DNA from: Bacillota bacterium
GTDB lineage: Bacteria; Bacillota; Clostridia; Christensenellales; WQRI01
Assembly (NCBI GenBank): GCA_009786825.1
Contig: WQRI01000007.1
Span: forward strand, 1 to 42,391
DNA length: 42,391 bases
Direction: 5' to 3'
Position 1 is the stretch's first letter. Each line of letters starts with the position of its first letter. Shown piece after piece: positions 8,683-18,436 of the stretch. The notes beneath the pieces were generated by a model. The model did no database searches. It had not been told where the DNA came from and saw nothing but the letters and a program-made list of their open reading frames with translations. A program made the position numbers and the translations under genes.

Positions 8683-10131
8683 CTATTTTATCCTCTCACA
8701 GCCCGCTATATCTTTTCTAAACATCATACCATCAAAACTTATGTGCTTTATATTATTATACACAAGTTGTCTTGCTACGGCTAAATCTTTATGCGTTGCG
8801 CTAACCCCCAAAACGCGCCCCCCACTTGTAAGTAAAGCGCCACTAGCCTTGGCTGTGCCTGCGTGCGTAATAATAATATCTTTGTCTAGCAAATCTGCGT
8901 TAATGCTTATAGGTCTATTTTTAATAGGGTTTTCTGGGTAGCCCTCGCTTGCCAAAACAACCGTAACACAATTTTTGTCTTGCCACTCTATTTTAACCTT
9001 GTCTAAGCGCGTATCCGTAACAGCCACAAAAATTTTAGATATATCCGTTTTTAAAAGTGGTAGTATGCTTTGTGTTTCAGGGTCGCCAAAACGCGCGTTA
9101 TACTCTATCACCTTTATGCCTGTGTCCGTTACCATCAGCCCAAAAAACAAAACCCCCTTAAATTCGCGCCCTTCACTCTCAAGCCCTCTAATAGTAGGCA
9201 AATAAATGTTGTCCATAGCCTCTTTTTTAAGTTTGCTATCAAAAAAACTAGGGCTTGCAAAAGTTCCCATACCGCCCGTGTTTGCCCCCAAATCGTTGTC
9301 ATATGCCCTTTTATAGTCACACGCCGCGGGCATCGGCACAATTGTTTTGCCATCAGTAAAAGCCAAAACGCTAACTTCGCGCCCAACCAAAAACTCTTCT
9401 ATAACCACCCTGCTTCCGCTATCGCCAAACGCGCTCTCTAACATCATCTCTTTAAGCGCCTGCTTTGCGTGCGCTACATCGCCTGCGATTATTACACCCT
9501 TGCCAAGCGCTAGACCATCTGCCTTTATAACAAGCGGATAGGTTATAGCTTGCTCAAAAATAGTCTCACTAGCAGTCTCACCTTTTTTTGAAATAGAATT
9601 TTCGTAATCTATGTCAACACTTTGCTCGCCCCACAGCCCGCCATCTATAAAGCCCACCGCGCTGTTATAACTATCAAATGTTTTGTACCTAGCGGTCGGA
9701 ATATTATGTCGCTTCATAAAGTCTTTAGCAAAAGCCTTAGAACTCTCAATTTCAGCCGCCGCCTTTTTTGGTCCGAATGCCCTAACACCAACAGCCTCAA
9801 GCCTATCCACAAGCCCCATAGCAAGCGGATTATCCGGCGCAACAACCACCAAATCAAACTTCGGCTCACACTTACTAGCCTCGCCGCCCGATAAAACCTT
9901 ATCAATTGCTAACTCGCGCGCACCCCCCGTTTGCACATACGCAACAATTCCGTCCACATCGTCCGCCTTTATGTCAACGCACCTAACCGCATTCTTTGTG
10001 CTACTCACAATCTCACCCGCAATCCCCGCATTACCCGGCGCACAAAAAATCTCACTAACACCCCCATCTCTACACAAAGCCTGCACAATAGAATGCTCTC
10101 TACCCCCACCACCAATAACTAAAACTCTCAT
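8683..10131 (-). CDS. purD: Phosphoribosylamine--glycine ligase (start likely MRVLVIGGGGREH at 10131 rather than 10167)
   Basis: MRVLVIGGGGREHSIV, GLALGKGVIIA, GANTGGMGTFASP, EYNARFGDPETQ. Confidence 0.96.
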   Translation of the reverse strand: MRVLVIGGGGREHSIVQALCRDGGVSEIFCAPGNAGIAGEIVSSTKNAVRCVDIKADDVDGIVAYVQTGGARELAIDKVLSGGEASKCEPKFDLVVVAPDNPLAMGLVDRLEAVGVRAFGPKKAAAEIESSKAFAKDFMKRHNIPTARYKTFDSYNSAVGFIDGGLWGEQSVDIDYENSISKKGETASETIFEQAITYPLVIKADGLALGKGVIIAGDVAHAKQALKEMMLESAFGDSGSRVVIEEFLVGREVSVLAFTDGKTIVPMPAACDYKRAYDNDLGANTGGMGTFASPSFFDSKLKKEAMDNIYLPTIRGLESEGREFKGVLFFGLMVTDTGIKVIEYNARFGDPETQSILPLLKTDISKIFVAVTDTRLDKVKIEWQDKNCVTVVLASEGYPENPIKNRPISINADLLDKDIIITHAGTAKASGALLTSGGRVLGVSATHKDLAVARQLVYNNIKHISFDGMMFRKDIAGCERIK

Positions 10132-10229
10132 AACCACCACCTTTGTATGTAACTTGTTAAAAAACAAATCACCTATAATATTTTTACCAAATTTAGTCGC
10201 TTAACCATATAACTAAGCAACCCTTTACT

Positions 10230-11813
10230 TTAATGCCTGAAGTGCCTTTTGCCCGTTAGTACCATTGCTATGCCCAGTTCATCGCACTTGTCTATGCTTA
10301 GTTTGTCGTTTTGCGAGCCGCCCGGTTGTATTATTGCTTTTATGCCCGCTTTTGCCGCCGCTTCTACACAGTCTGGAAATGGGAAGAAAGCGTCGGACGC
10401 CATAACCGCCCCTTTGCTTGTTGGCAAACTATGCTTAATTGCAAGTTCTGTTGCCCATATTCTGTTTGTCTGCCCGATGCCAATTCCAACAGTAGTCAAA
10501 TTATTTGCAAAAACAATCGCGTTAGATTTTATATGCTTAACAACCTTAAAAGCAAACTCTAAGTCTTCTAGTTGCTTTGCTGTTGGCTTCTTTTTTGTTA
10601 CAATCTGTAAATCTTCTTGGCTGTAATTTTCTATATCATTATCTTGCAAAAGCAAACCGCCGTACACATTCTGAACACGTTGCCCCGCCTTAAGTGGTTG
10701 CTCTATTCCATCTAAAACTAAAAGCCTTATGTTTTTTTTCTTTTTTAAAATATCAAGCGCAGCAGACTCAAAAGACGGCGCAACAACAATCTCTACAAAA
10801 ATCTCACTTATCTTTTCTGCCGTGCGCTTACAAATTTTTCTGTTAGCAGCAATTATACCGCCAAAAATAGACACAGGGTCTGCCTTATATGTATTGTTAA
10901 ACGCAGTAAAAATATCGTCCGCGCTAGACACCCCACAAGCGTTCGCGTGCTTTATGGCTACTACTGTTGGGCGCGAAAACTCTTTTAAAAGTTCTATCGC
11001 GCCTGTCGTATCATTTATGTTGTTAAAAGATAACTCTTTGCCGTGAATTTGCCGAGCCGCAGGAAGCGTACCAGTGGTCTCCAAAACATTCTCGTAAAAT
11101 GCGGCAGACTGATGAGGGTTCTCGCCATATCTTAAAACCTCTTTCAAGTTATAAGTAAGCGTAAGCGTTTTAGGGTACTTTATGTCTTGCTTTTTTAGCA
11201 TATATTGCGCCACCAAACTATCGTACCCGGCCGTGTGAGAAAACACCTTGCTTGCTAAATAAAGCCTTGTCTCGTCCCCCATAACGCCCTCACTTAACTC
11301 TTTAAGCACCATCTCATAGTCTTTTGGGTCTACAACCGCCGCCACATACTTATAGTTTTTAGCGCTAGAGCGAAGCATCGCCGGTCCGCCAATATCTATA
11401 TTTTCTATAATATTGTTGTGGGCATTTTCACTTAAACTTAAAAGCCCAGCGCCACCAACAACACCCTCCGCCGCGCCCTCTTTTATAAGCGTATCTTTAA
11501 ACGGATATAAATTAACCACCACAACATCAATTGTGTTTAACTTATGCTTTTTTAAAAAGTCCATATGCCCCGCATTATCCCTAACGCTTAAAAGCCCCGC
11601 GTGAATATTTGGGTGAAGCGTTTTAACGCGCCCGTCCAAACACTCTGGAAATTTAGTAACATCACTAATCGCCAAAACCTTAAGCCCCTCGTTTTCTAAT
11701 AACTTTGCCGTGCCACCCGTACTTATAATCTCATAGCCAGCCTTTGCCAAACCCTTAGCAAAAGCAACAACCCCCGTCTTATCAGACACACTTATCAGCG
11801 CTCGTTTTCTCAT
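10230..11813 (-). CDS. purH: Bifunctional AICAR transformylase/IMP cyclohydrolase
   Basis: RALISVSDKTGVVAFAKGL, LDGRVKTLHPNIHAGLL, RYGENPHQSAAFY, KHANACGVS, DAFFPFPDCVEAAAKAGIKAIIQPGGSQND. Confidence 0.97.
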   Translation of the reverse strand: MRKRALISVSDKTGVVAFAKGLAKAGYEIISTGGTAKLLENEGLKVLAISDVTKFPECLDGRVKTLHPNIHAGLLSVRDNAGHMDFLKKHKLNTIDVVVVNLYPFKDTLIKEGAAEGVVGGAGLLSLSENAHNNIIENIDIGGPAMLRSSAKNYKYVAAVVDPKDYEMVLKELSEGVMGDETRLYLASKVFSHTAGYDSLVAQYMLKKQDIKYPKTLTLTYNLKEVLRYGENPHQSAAFYENVLETTGTLPAARQIHGKELSFNNINDTTGAIELLKEFSRPTVVAIKHANACGVSSADDIFTAFNNTYKADPVSIFGGIIAANRKICKRTAEKISEIFVEIVVAPSFESAALDILKKKKNIRLLVLDGIEQPLKAGQRVQNVYGGLLLQDNDIENYSQEDLQIVTKKKPTAKQLEDLEFAFKVVKHIKSNAIVFANNLTTVGIGIGQTNRIWATELAIKHSLPTSKGAVMASDAFFPFPDCVEAAAKAGIKAIIQPGGSQNDKLSIDKCDELGIAMVLTGKRHFRH

Positions 11814-11838
11814 AAATATTTTACTCCTTAATAATCTT

Positions 11839-12417
11839 TCACGTAAGTAATTTTATAGCCCTTATTAAAATTTCGTTTTCTGCTGTTTGAACCTTTTTTT
11901 GTAGGCTTTCTATTGTGTCTTTTTGGCGGTCTATGGCTACTGGTTTTTGAAAAATTATTTTGCCCGTGTCGTAGTTTTCATCTACAAAATGGACTGTTGC
12001 CCCCGTATATTCTACACCGCTTTTTAATACCGCGTCATATACCCGCGTGCCATACATTCCTGCACCAGAAAAAGCGGGAATTAAACTTGGGTGTATATTT
12101 ATAATTTTATTCTCGTACGCCCCCACCACACACTTTGGCATCAAACTTAAATATCCGCTTAAAACAATTAAGTCTATACTATGCTTTTTTAAATGCTTAA
12201 GAAGTTCTGCGCCAAATGCTTGCTCGCTAGCATAATCTTTTTTGCTAACCACAACGCTTGGCAAACCGTTTTCTAAGGCCCTAGTAAGCGCATAAATATT
12301 TGGTCTAGAAGCAATTACTAAAGCGGGCGCAAAACTTAAGTCGCCCTTATTCAAAGCATCTAATACCGCCTGCATATTAGAGCCACCACCAGAAACAAAA
12401 AACGCAATTCTCTTCAT
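11839..12417 (-). CDS. purN: Phosphoribosylglycinamide formyltransferase
   Basis: RIAFFVSGGGSNMQAVLDA, IVLSGYLSLMPKCVVGAYENKIINIHPSLIPAFSGAGMYG. Confidence 0.95.
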   Translation of the reverse strand: MKRIAFFVSGGGSNMQAVLDALNKGDLSFAPALVIASRPNIYALTRALENGLPSVVVSKKDYASEQAFGAELLKHLKKHSIDLIVLSGYLSLMPKCVVGAYENKIINIHPSLIPAFSGAGMYGTRVYDAVLKSGVEYTGATVHFVDENYDTGKIIFQKPVAIDRQKDTIESLQKKVQTAENEILIRAIKLLT

Positions 12418-12439
12418 AATTTTTTACAGCAAATCATAC

Positions 12440-12528
12440 ACAACTTTGTTTCAACTTGCAACTGTTCAAAAGTTAGATAATTAATGTCAGCAACATTTGT
12501 ACACTGTAATTTGTACATTGTAATTTAT
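12440..12528. repeat. Heptamer-arm intergenic element D (left arm missing or decayed)
   Basis: Core gcaactgttcaaaagttagataatta and right arm acatttgtacactgtaatttgtacattgtaattta. Confidence 0.6.
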
Positions 12529-13595
12529 AACAACTTCACGCCCGCTCCCTTAACTACCTTACCTATTACACTTACGCCCTCGCCCAAACTCTCTAACTGC
12601 TTAACCACAGCGCTAACACTTTTAGGCTCTACAACCAGCACCATACCAATGCCCATATTAAATGTGTTATGAGCCTGCTCTCTTGTAAGCCCCGCTTTTT
12701 TAACAACTTCGGTAAATACCGGAAGCGTCGGATACTTAGATAAATCTAACTCTACGCCAAGCCCGCTCGGGATAATACGCGGTATGTTTTCTATAGCGCC
12801 GCCCCCCGTGATATGCGCAATGCCCCTGATAACCTGCTCTCTTCCAGCCTGCGTTTTAGCGTTATGCTTTTTTAAAACTTCTAAAACGGGCTTCACATAC
12901 ACACGAGTTGGCTTAAGTAAAGCCTCGCCCCAAGTTGCGCCTAACTCAGTACAAAAAACGTCTAAAGCTTCTTTACTCTCACCCACAACGCGCCTTACAA
13001 GTGAAAAGCCATTAGCGTGAACCCCGCTAGAGTGAAGCCCCACTAAAACATCGCCTTCTTTAATTTTACTGCCATCAATTATATTCGCCTTGTCTACTAT
13101 GCCAACGGCAAAGCCCGCCAAATCATACTCGCCATCTTTATAAAAGCCGGGCATCTCGGCAGTCTCACCACCAAGTAAAGACACCCCCGCCATTTTACAA
13201 CCATCAGCAATGCCCTTTACTATGCTAGCAATTTTTATAGGCTCGACCTTACTTGTTGCAATATAATCTAAAAAGAAAAGGGGCTTAGCACCGCTACAAA
13301 CTATATCGTTAACGCTCATAGCAACTAAGTCTATCCCTACTGTATCGTGCTTGTCTAATTTAAAAGCCAACTTTATTTTAGTGCCAGCGCCATCAGCACC
13401 AGCCACCAAAACCGGCTCTTTCATTTTTAATTTAGACGCCTCGGCAAAAAACTCTTTAAGCGAATACATTCCGCCAAAGCCACCAAAACCACCCAAAACA
13501 TTTTTAGAAAATGTAGACTTAACATCATCTTTCATAAGCCTAACACTCTCATAGCCAGCCTCGACGTCGACACCACTGTCTTTATAAGTAATCAT
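12525..13595 (-). CDS. purM: Phosphoribosylformylglycinamidine cyclo-ligase
   Basis: MITYKDSGVDVEAGYESVRLMK, VAMSVNDIVCSGAKPLFFLDYIA, LLGGETAEMPGFY, HITGGGAIENIPRIIP, NTFNMGIGM. Confidence 0.97.
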   Translation of the reverse strand: MITYKDSGVDVEAGYESVRLMKDDVKSTFSKNVLGGFGGFGGMYSLKEFFAEASKLKMKEPVLVAGADGAGTKIKLAFKLDKHDTVGIDLVAMSVNDIVCSGAKPLFFLDYIATSKVEPIKIASIVKGIADGCKMAGVSLLGGETAEMPGFYKDGEYDLAGFAVGIVDKANIIDGSKIKEGDVLVGLHSSGVHANGFSLVRRVVGESKEALDVFCTELGATWGEALLKPTRVYVKPVLEVLKKHNAKTQAGREQVIRGIAHITGGGAIENIPRIIPSGLGVELDLSKYPTLPVFTEVVKKAGLTREQAHNTFNMGIGMVLVVEPKSVSAVVKQLESLGEGVSVIGKVVKGAGVKLL

Positions 13596-13828
13596 AATAA
13601 TTTGCTCCTAATGAAGCCCTATGTGCTGCGTTATACTTCGTCGAGTGTTACGTTTTGTCTCAGTCACGTACAGAAAGTACGCTCCTTCACAAATCCGCCA
13701 CTCTCCTTGTCTAACTTGCACCTAGAACTTCATTGTCATTCCCCATTTGTTTTTTTAAAAATTTAAGTTTTAATTAGGCTACATTCCGCCTAATCAAAAT
13801 CTCTTTACCTAAATTGATTTTCTAAGCG

Positions 13829-14371
13829 CTACTTTAAGTTTTTTTTGACATACGCTTCCGCGCCCAACCTTTCTAATTCGGCATTCTTTTTAGCTACTGT
13901 GTCCGCTAGGCTCTGCTTGTATTTTAGTAGGGCTTCGTATAGTTTGCTATCTGTTAAAGCCAAAATTTGTAGTGCCGCAAGGGCTGCGTTTGCGCTCGCA
14001 TCAATACCCATCGTGTTTACAGGAATGCCGGGTGGCATTTGCACAATAGATAAAAGCGCCGCAAGTTCTGGCTTACTAGATATAGGTACGCCAATAACAG
14101 GAAGCGCTGTATCCGCCGCTATCATACCCGGCAAGTGAGCCGAGCCACCCGCCGCCGCGATTATAACCCTAAGTCCCCTAGAATAAGCCGACTTAGCGTA
14201 CTTTACAACTTCGTCCGGCGTTCTGTGCGCTGATACTATCTTAGTCTCAACAGCAACCCGAATGCCGTACTCTTTTTCGAACAATTTAAAAATCTCAAAC
14301 GCCGGCAGCATTTTTGGTAAGTCGCTGTCACTACCATAAATCACCCCGATTTGTATATTCTGTTTACTCAT
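13829..14371 (-). CDS. purE: 5-(carboxyamino)imidazole ribonucleotide mutase (start likely MSKQNIQIG)
   Basis: GVIYGSDSDLPKM, SAHRTPDEVVKYA, IIAAAGGSAHLPGMIAADTALPVIGVPI. Confidence 0.96.
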   Translation of the reverse strand: MSKQNIQIGVIYGSDSDLPKMLPAFEIFKLFEKEYGIRVAVETKIVSAHRTPDEVVKYAKSAYSRGLRVIIAAAGGSAHLPGMIAADTALPVIGVPISSKPELAALLSIVQMPPGIPVNTMGIDASANAALAALQILALTDSKLYEALLKYKQSLADTVAKKNAELERLGAEAYVKKNLK

Positions 14372-14379
14372 AACTTTTT

Positions 14380-14558
14380 TAAAATTACAAATTACAATGC
14401 ACAAATTGTTGCATATGCTTAATGCCCTAACGTTTGAACAGTTACAATTTGCTATTTATAATAGTACAAATTTTTGTAAATACACATTGCTGGCTGTTCA
14501 AAAGTTTTGTATATAATGAGTTTAACATTTGTACATTGTAATTTGTACATTGTAAATT
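14380..14558. repeat. Heptamer-arm intergenic element E
   Basis: Left attacaa/attacaa/tgcacaa; right ttgtacattgtaatttgtacattgtaaattt; core gctgttcaaaag. Confidence 0.75.
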
Positions 14559-15730
14559 TACTCCGCTACCGCCTCCACTTTTATTCCGCTCAGCACCCCC
14601 GCTACTTCTTTTACGCTTTTGCCAGTAATAGTTAAATGCCCCATCTTGCGCCCCTTAGCCACATCACCCTTGCCATATATATGCACATTTACATTTGAGC
14701 TTTTGGCGTAAGCCTCTTCAACGCCCGTATACTTAACCTTGCCATTCTCTTGCCCTATTATGTTTTTCATAATAACGCCGCCAACAACCAAATCTGTACT
14801 ACCAAGCCCAAGCCCCACAATAGCCCTTATATGATTTTCAAACTGCGAAACCCGACAAGCCTCTATAGTGTAATGCCCGCTGTTATGCACGCGCGGCGCA
14901 ATCTCATTAACCCATACCGTGCCGCGCTTGTCATCTATAAACAACTCGGCACAAAATGTCCCTACGCCGTTAAAACAGTCCATAACAGCCCTAGCAACGC
15001 GCATAATCTCTTTGTTAACAGCCCCGCTAATTTTATTTGCCGGCACTGTGGTCGTATCCAAAATACTATCTGTGTGTACATTCTCTGCAATCGGATAAAC
15101 CACAACGCTTCCGTCCTTACCCCTTGTAACAATAACAGATAACTCCCTAGAAAAATTAATAAGCTCTTCTAGCATTAACTCTCTGTTAGGTACGCCGCCT
15201 ATATCACCCCCGCTAAGTTTGTCAAACCCCGCGTCCACACACGAGACACACTTAACCAAAGCGTTACCCTTACCATCATACCCACCACGCCTAGACTTAA
15301 GCATAATAGGCTGTTTATGCTCACTTATATACTCTAAAAGTTCTGCCCTAGAGTTTACAGACAAAAACTTTGGCACTAATATACCAGCCTCTCTCAAGGC
15401 TTCTTTTTGCCAAAGTTTGTCTTGTATAATTTTTAAACTTGCAACGGACGGATAAATTTTAGCGCCCGCTTTTTCTAGCGCCTCTAAATGCTCTACATTA
15501 ATATGCTCAAACTCGTATGTAATAACATCTACTTTGCTTGCTAGCTGCTCGTACCCCGCCCGCTCATCAAAGCCACTAACAACCATCTCATCAGAAATAC
15601 TAGAAGACGGACAACTCTCACTCGGGTCTAGCGTAACAACGCGAAGCCCCAACTTCTTAGCCTCTAGTATCATCATTTTACCAAGTTGACCACCGCCAAC
15701 CATACCAATTGTTTTAATATTGTTTACCAT
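14558..15730 (-). CDS. purK: 5-(carboxyamino)imidazole ribonucleotide synthase (start likely MVNNIKTIGMVGGGQLG)
   Basis: TIGMVGGGQLGKMMILEAKKLG, KSRRGGYDGKGNALV, VNEIAPRVHNSGHYTIEAC. Confidence 0.96.
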   Translation of the reverse strand: MVNNIKTIGMVGGGQLGKMMILEAKKLGLRVVTLDPSESCPSSSISDEMVVSGFDERAGYEQLASKVDVITYEFEHINVEHLEALEKAGAKIYPSVASLKIIQDKLWQKEALREAGILVPKFLSVNSRAELLEYISEHKQPIMLKSRRGGYDGKGNALVKCVSCVDAGFDKLSGGDIGGVPNRELMLEELINFSRELSVIVTRGKDGSVVVYPIAENVHTDSILDTTTVPANKISGAVNKEIMRVARAVMDCFNGVGTFCAELFIDDKRGTVWVNEIAPRVHNSGHYTIEACRVSQFENHIRAIVGLGLGSTDLVVGGVIMKNIIGQENGKVKYTGVEEAYAKSSNVNVHIYGKGDVAKGRKMGHLTITGKSVKEVAGVLSGIKVEAVAE

Positions 15731-15924
15731 ACTTTTTATTATACCAAAAAGTGTAATTGTTTGCAAGCATAATAGCAAATAATTTGTACATACTAAAGCA
15801 AATTGTTCTAACAAAACTAAACTTGAAAAAAGGTTCTTTACTAACTTAGAATGTAATTTGGGTGTTGAGACTAACTAAAGCATTTCAAGTTAAAACTGAA
15901 CCTGAAAAATAAAAGGAGAAAATT

Positions 15925-16269
15925 ATGCTAAAAATAATCTTTGCAATTTCACTTATAATTTTTAACATCGCGGGCTTTGTAGTTGTTTTAATAGACAGAA
16001 GGCGAGAGCTTGCAGCAGAAAAAGGCGAGTACTCAGATAACGAGCCACGCGATATCGGCTGGCCTATATACGCGCTTATTGGCGCACTAGGCGGCTCGCT
16101 TGGCATACTTGTTGCGATGTTTTTAAAGCGCTTTAAACTAGACGAAGCAAAATACCTTGTTATAATGCTAGGTCTTCTAATTTTAAACATAGCAACAGCA
16201 CTACTAGTATTCTTTCCGGGTATGTTCTTTATATCCGCCGCAGACAACGTAGTTAAAACCCTGTTTTAA
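15925..16269 (+). CDS. DUF1294-like small membrane protein
   Basis: 114 aa, several TM segments, IDRRRELAAEKG...YALIGALGGSLGILVAMFLKRFK pattern; AAAAGGAG Shine-Dalgarno upstream. Confidence 0.7.
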   Translation: MLKIIFAISLIIFNIAGFVVVLIDRRRELAAEKGEYSDNEPRDIGWPIYALIGALGGSLGILVAMFLKRFKLDEAKYLVIMLGLLILNIATALLVFFPGMFFISAADNVVKTLF

Positions 16270-16392
16270 CAGCATACAGCAGTCAGCGGTCAGCATTCAA
16301 ATTTAAAAGAGTTTGCTTTTATAACATAGCAAACTCTTTTACATTTTCAAAAGCTCATCACTCAACGCTCAACGCTCATTACTCAACGCTCA
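16270..16392. repeat. Heptamer tandem tracts K flanking a bidirectional terminator
   Basis: Left acagcat/acagcag/tcagcgg/tcagcat; right ctcatca/ctcaacg/ctcaacg/ctcatta/ctcaacg/ctcatta/ctgtacg. Period 7; the arms are not clearly complementary. Confidence 0.78.
16305..16340. terminator. Bidirectional Rho-independent terminator between convergent genes
   Basis: AAAAGAGTTTGCT-tttataacat-AGCAAACTCTTTT: 13-bp perfect stem with A/T-rich flanks. Confidence 0.85.
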
Positions 16393-17235
16393 TTACTGTA
16401 CGCTGAACTCAGGCATACTCTCATAACTTAGCAAATATGCATTTTTTCTGTTAAAGGCAATTAACACTTTTTCATTTGCTTTTGGCAAAACCTGAACCTT
16501 TAGTTGCTCGTTTGTAATAGGGTCTAGTGCTACCCTTGTTCTGCTGTAGTATATGCCTTGTCTAAACTCTCTTATCACTATGCGCCCAACACCTTTACGC
16601 ATTTCGCTACCCCTACTAACAACCTTACTACTGCCCCCACTAACACTCTTACCGCCCCCACCAACAACCTTACTACTTGCACTATTATCCTTAAACTCGT
16701 ACTCTATAACCACATACTCTCTATGCTCTATAATGTTAGATGGGTTATTAAACTGCGAAGCCCCGCGCGCCGCTATGTGCGTACCACCCCTAGTCTTTAT
16801 AAAGTGCGAATTTTTTACACCCGTTATACTACCACGCGTAACATAAATACTCTCGCGCGTACCACTTTTCGTTTTGCCATTTTGCATAGCATTGCCAGAG
16901 CCAAACTCTACACCAAATTCAGCCTCCATTCCAAAAGTTGTTATCTCGCGCACACCCATATCAAACACTCTGCCTTTTATAAACTGCCTTAAGTAAATTA
17001 CCAAAAACACAAGCCCAACAACGCTTATAGCAAAACACCCCAAAGCACTAAAAAATACGTCCCCGCTAGTCTCTTGCACATTATACATAACAAGCAAAAA
17101 AATACCAGTAGCAACAGGCAACGCAAAAAACAACAAACCCAAAAGCAAAAACATAGGCGTCGTACGCGGAGCAATCTCACTAACACGCCCGTGCCTATTT
17201 ATATTATATACTTCGTAATGATTATCGAATAACAT
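16393..17235 (-). CDS. Membrane protein of unknown function (paralog of 17388..18281)
   Basis: 280 aa, two N-terminal TM segments, YNINRHGRV start and C-terminal domain ending AYLLSYESMPEF. Confidence 0.7.
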   Translation of the reverse strand: MLFDNHYEVYNINRHGRVSEIAPRTTPMFLLLGLLFFALPVATGIFLLVMYNVQETSGDVFFSALGCFAISVVGLVFLVIYLRQFIKGRVFDMGVREITTFGMEAEFGVEFGSGNAMQNGKTKSGTRESIYVTRGSITGVKNSHFIKTRGGTHIAARGASQFNNPSNIIEHREYVVIEYEFKDNSASSKVVGGGGKSVSGGSSKVVSRGSEMRKGVGRIVIREFRQGIYYSRTRVALDPITNEQLKVQVLPKANEKVLIAFNRKNAYLLSYESMPEFSVQ

Positions 17236-17239
17236 ACTT

Positions 17240-17378
17240 TCAAATTACAATTTACAAATTACAATGTACAAATCTTAACTTGGCGAACAATTTAATTTTA
17301 CAAAGCTTTTATAAATTTATTATGCCCGCGCTAGCGGTTAAACATTTGTAATTTGTACATTGTAATTTGTAATTTTTA
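17240..17378. repeat. Heptamer-arm intergenic element F
   Basis: Left attacaa/tttacaa/attacaa/tgtacaa/at; right aacatttgtaatttgtacattgtaatttgtaattt (inverted complement); core contains cccgcgctagcgg. Confidence 0.82.
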
Positions 17379-17387
17379 AAGTTTATA

Positions 17388-18281
17388 CTAATTATTTTGT
17401 TCAGAAATAGCAACTGTGTCTAAATTCACATTAGCCCTTATATTATCTAAACTTTGCATATTGTCAAAAGATACAAGAGCTGAGTGGCTTTTGCTATGTA
17501 CAATTACAACATTTTGCATAACGCCCGGCTGGAAGTTTCTTGCCAAATCTGTAAGGGTGCTTCTTAGTGTCTCTACCCTTTCAAAGCCGGCATTTTGCCC
17601 ATTATTATCTGGCGCACCAAAAGGTAGTGGTGGTTGCCCAATTTGCGAAGCCCCTTGCCTTTGTTGGTTAGCATTATTGTTTGGTGGTGGCGGTGCAAAG
17701 TTAAAAGAAAACTCACCCGAACTCTCACTTGCGCTATCAACTTCTTGCGGTTGATTAACTTGATTGTTTGGTTGCCCGCCATCAAAACTAAAGTTTGTGC
17801 GCCTTTCTATTGCTTTGTTTGTAAAACGCTCTACCGCTTCATCAATCCTTTCTTGCGGTATGTTTGCCCTAGACCTAAAGTTATCGTCCCTATCAGTAAT
17901 AGATAGCACAATGGTTTGCCTGCCCTGCTTTTCTTTGCCCCAGTTGTCTGTAAACTTATAGCGTATCCTTATAAAAGTTGCTTGCCGTGTATTAGTTAAA
18001 AACTGCTCGTCAAGCCCAATAGCCGTTTTAACAGCCCCAAAAGTACCCCTAACTTCCGTTATAACGCCATTTGCAATAAACCCGCCGTCTCTAACAAGTC
18101 GCCTATACTTTCTACGGCGGCGACGCGCAATTACAGAAGCCCCTATAAAATAACCAAGAAGCGCCAAGCCAACAGGTGGCATCAATAAAAAGATAAGCCC
18201 AAAAGGAATAAGTTCCCAAAAAGTAGTATCGTGACTATCCAGCACCCTACCGTGCTGCCCCTCGTTATACATCTCTCTCAT
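17388..18281 (-). CDS. Membrane protein of unknown function (paralog of 16393..17235)
   Basis: 297 aa, MREMYNEGQHGRVLD start, TM segments, Q/N/P-rich linker, C-terminal SALVSFDNMQ. Confidence 0.7.
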   Translation of the reverse strand: MREMYNEGQHGRVLDSHDTTFWELIPFGLIFLLMPPVGLALLGYFIGASVIARRRRRKYRRLVRDGGFIANGVITEVRGTFGAVKTAIGLDEQFLTNTRQATFIRIRYKFTDNWGKEKQGRQTIVLSITDRDDNFRSRANIPQERIDEAVERFTNKAIERRTNFSFDGGQPNNQVNQPQEVDSASESSGEFSFNFAPPPPNNNANQQRQGASQIGQPPLPFGAPDNNGQNAGFERVETLRSTLTDLARNFQPGVMQNVVIVHSKSHSALVSFDNMQSLDNIRANVNLDTVAISEQNN

Positions 18282-18292
18282 AAAACCTCCGT

Positions 18293-18436
18293 TTTAAATT
18301 ACAATGTACAAATCGCAAATTACAAATGTTACGTACGTTAATTATCTAACTTTCGAACAGTCGCAATTTGAAACTGTTAAAAAGTGTTGTTTTAAATGCG
18401 TGTAATATTTGTAATTTGTACACTGTAATTTGTAAT
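18293..18436. repeat. Heptamer-arm intergenic element G
   Basis: Left aaattacaatgtacaaatcgcaaattacaaat; right atttgtaatttgtacactgtaatttgtaat; core tcgaacagtcgcaatttgaaactgtt. Confidence 0.78.

Noticed and set aside
15730-15924. Purine riboswitch upstream of purK
   Set aside because: No recognisable purine riboswitch core seen in the intergenic sequence on the minus strand.
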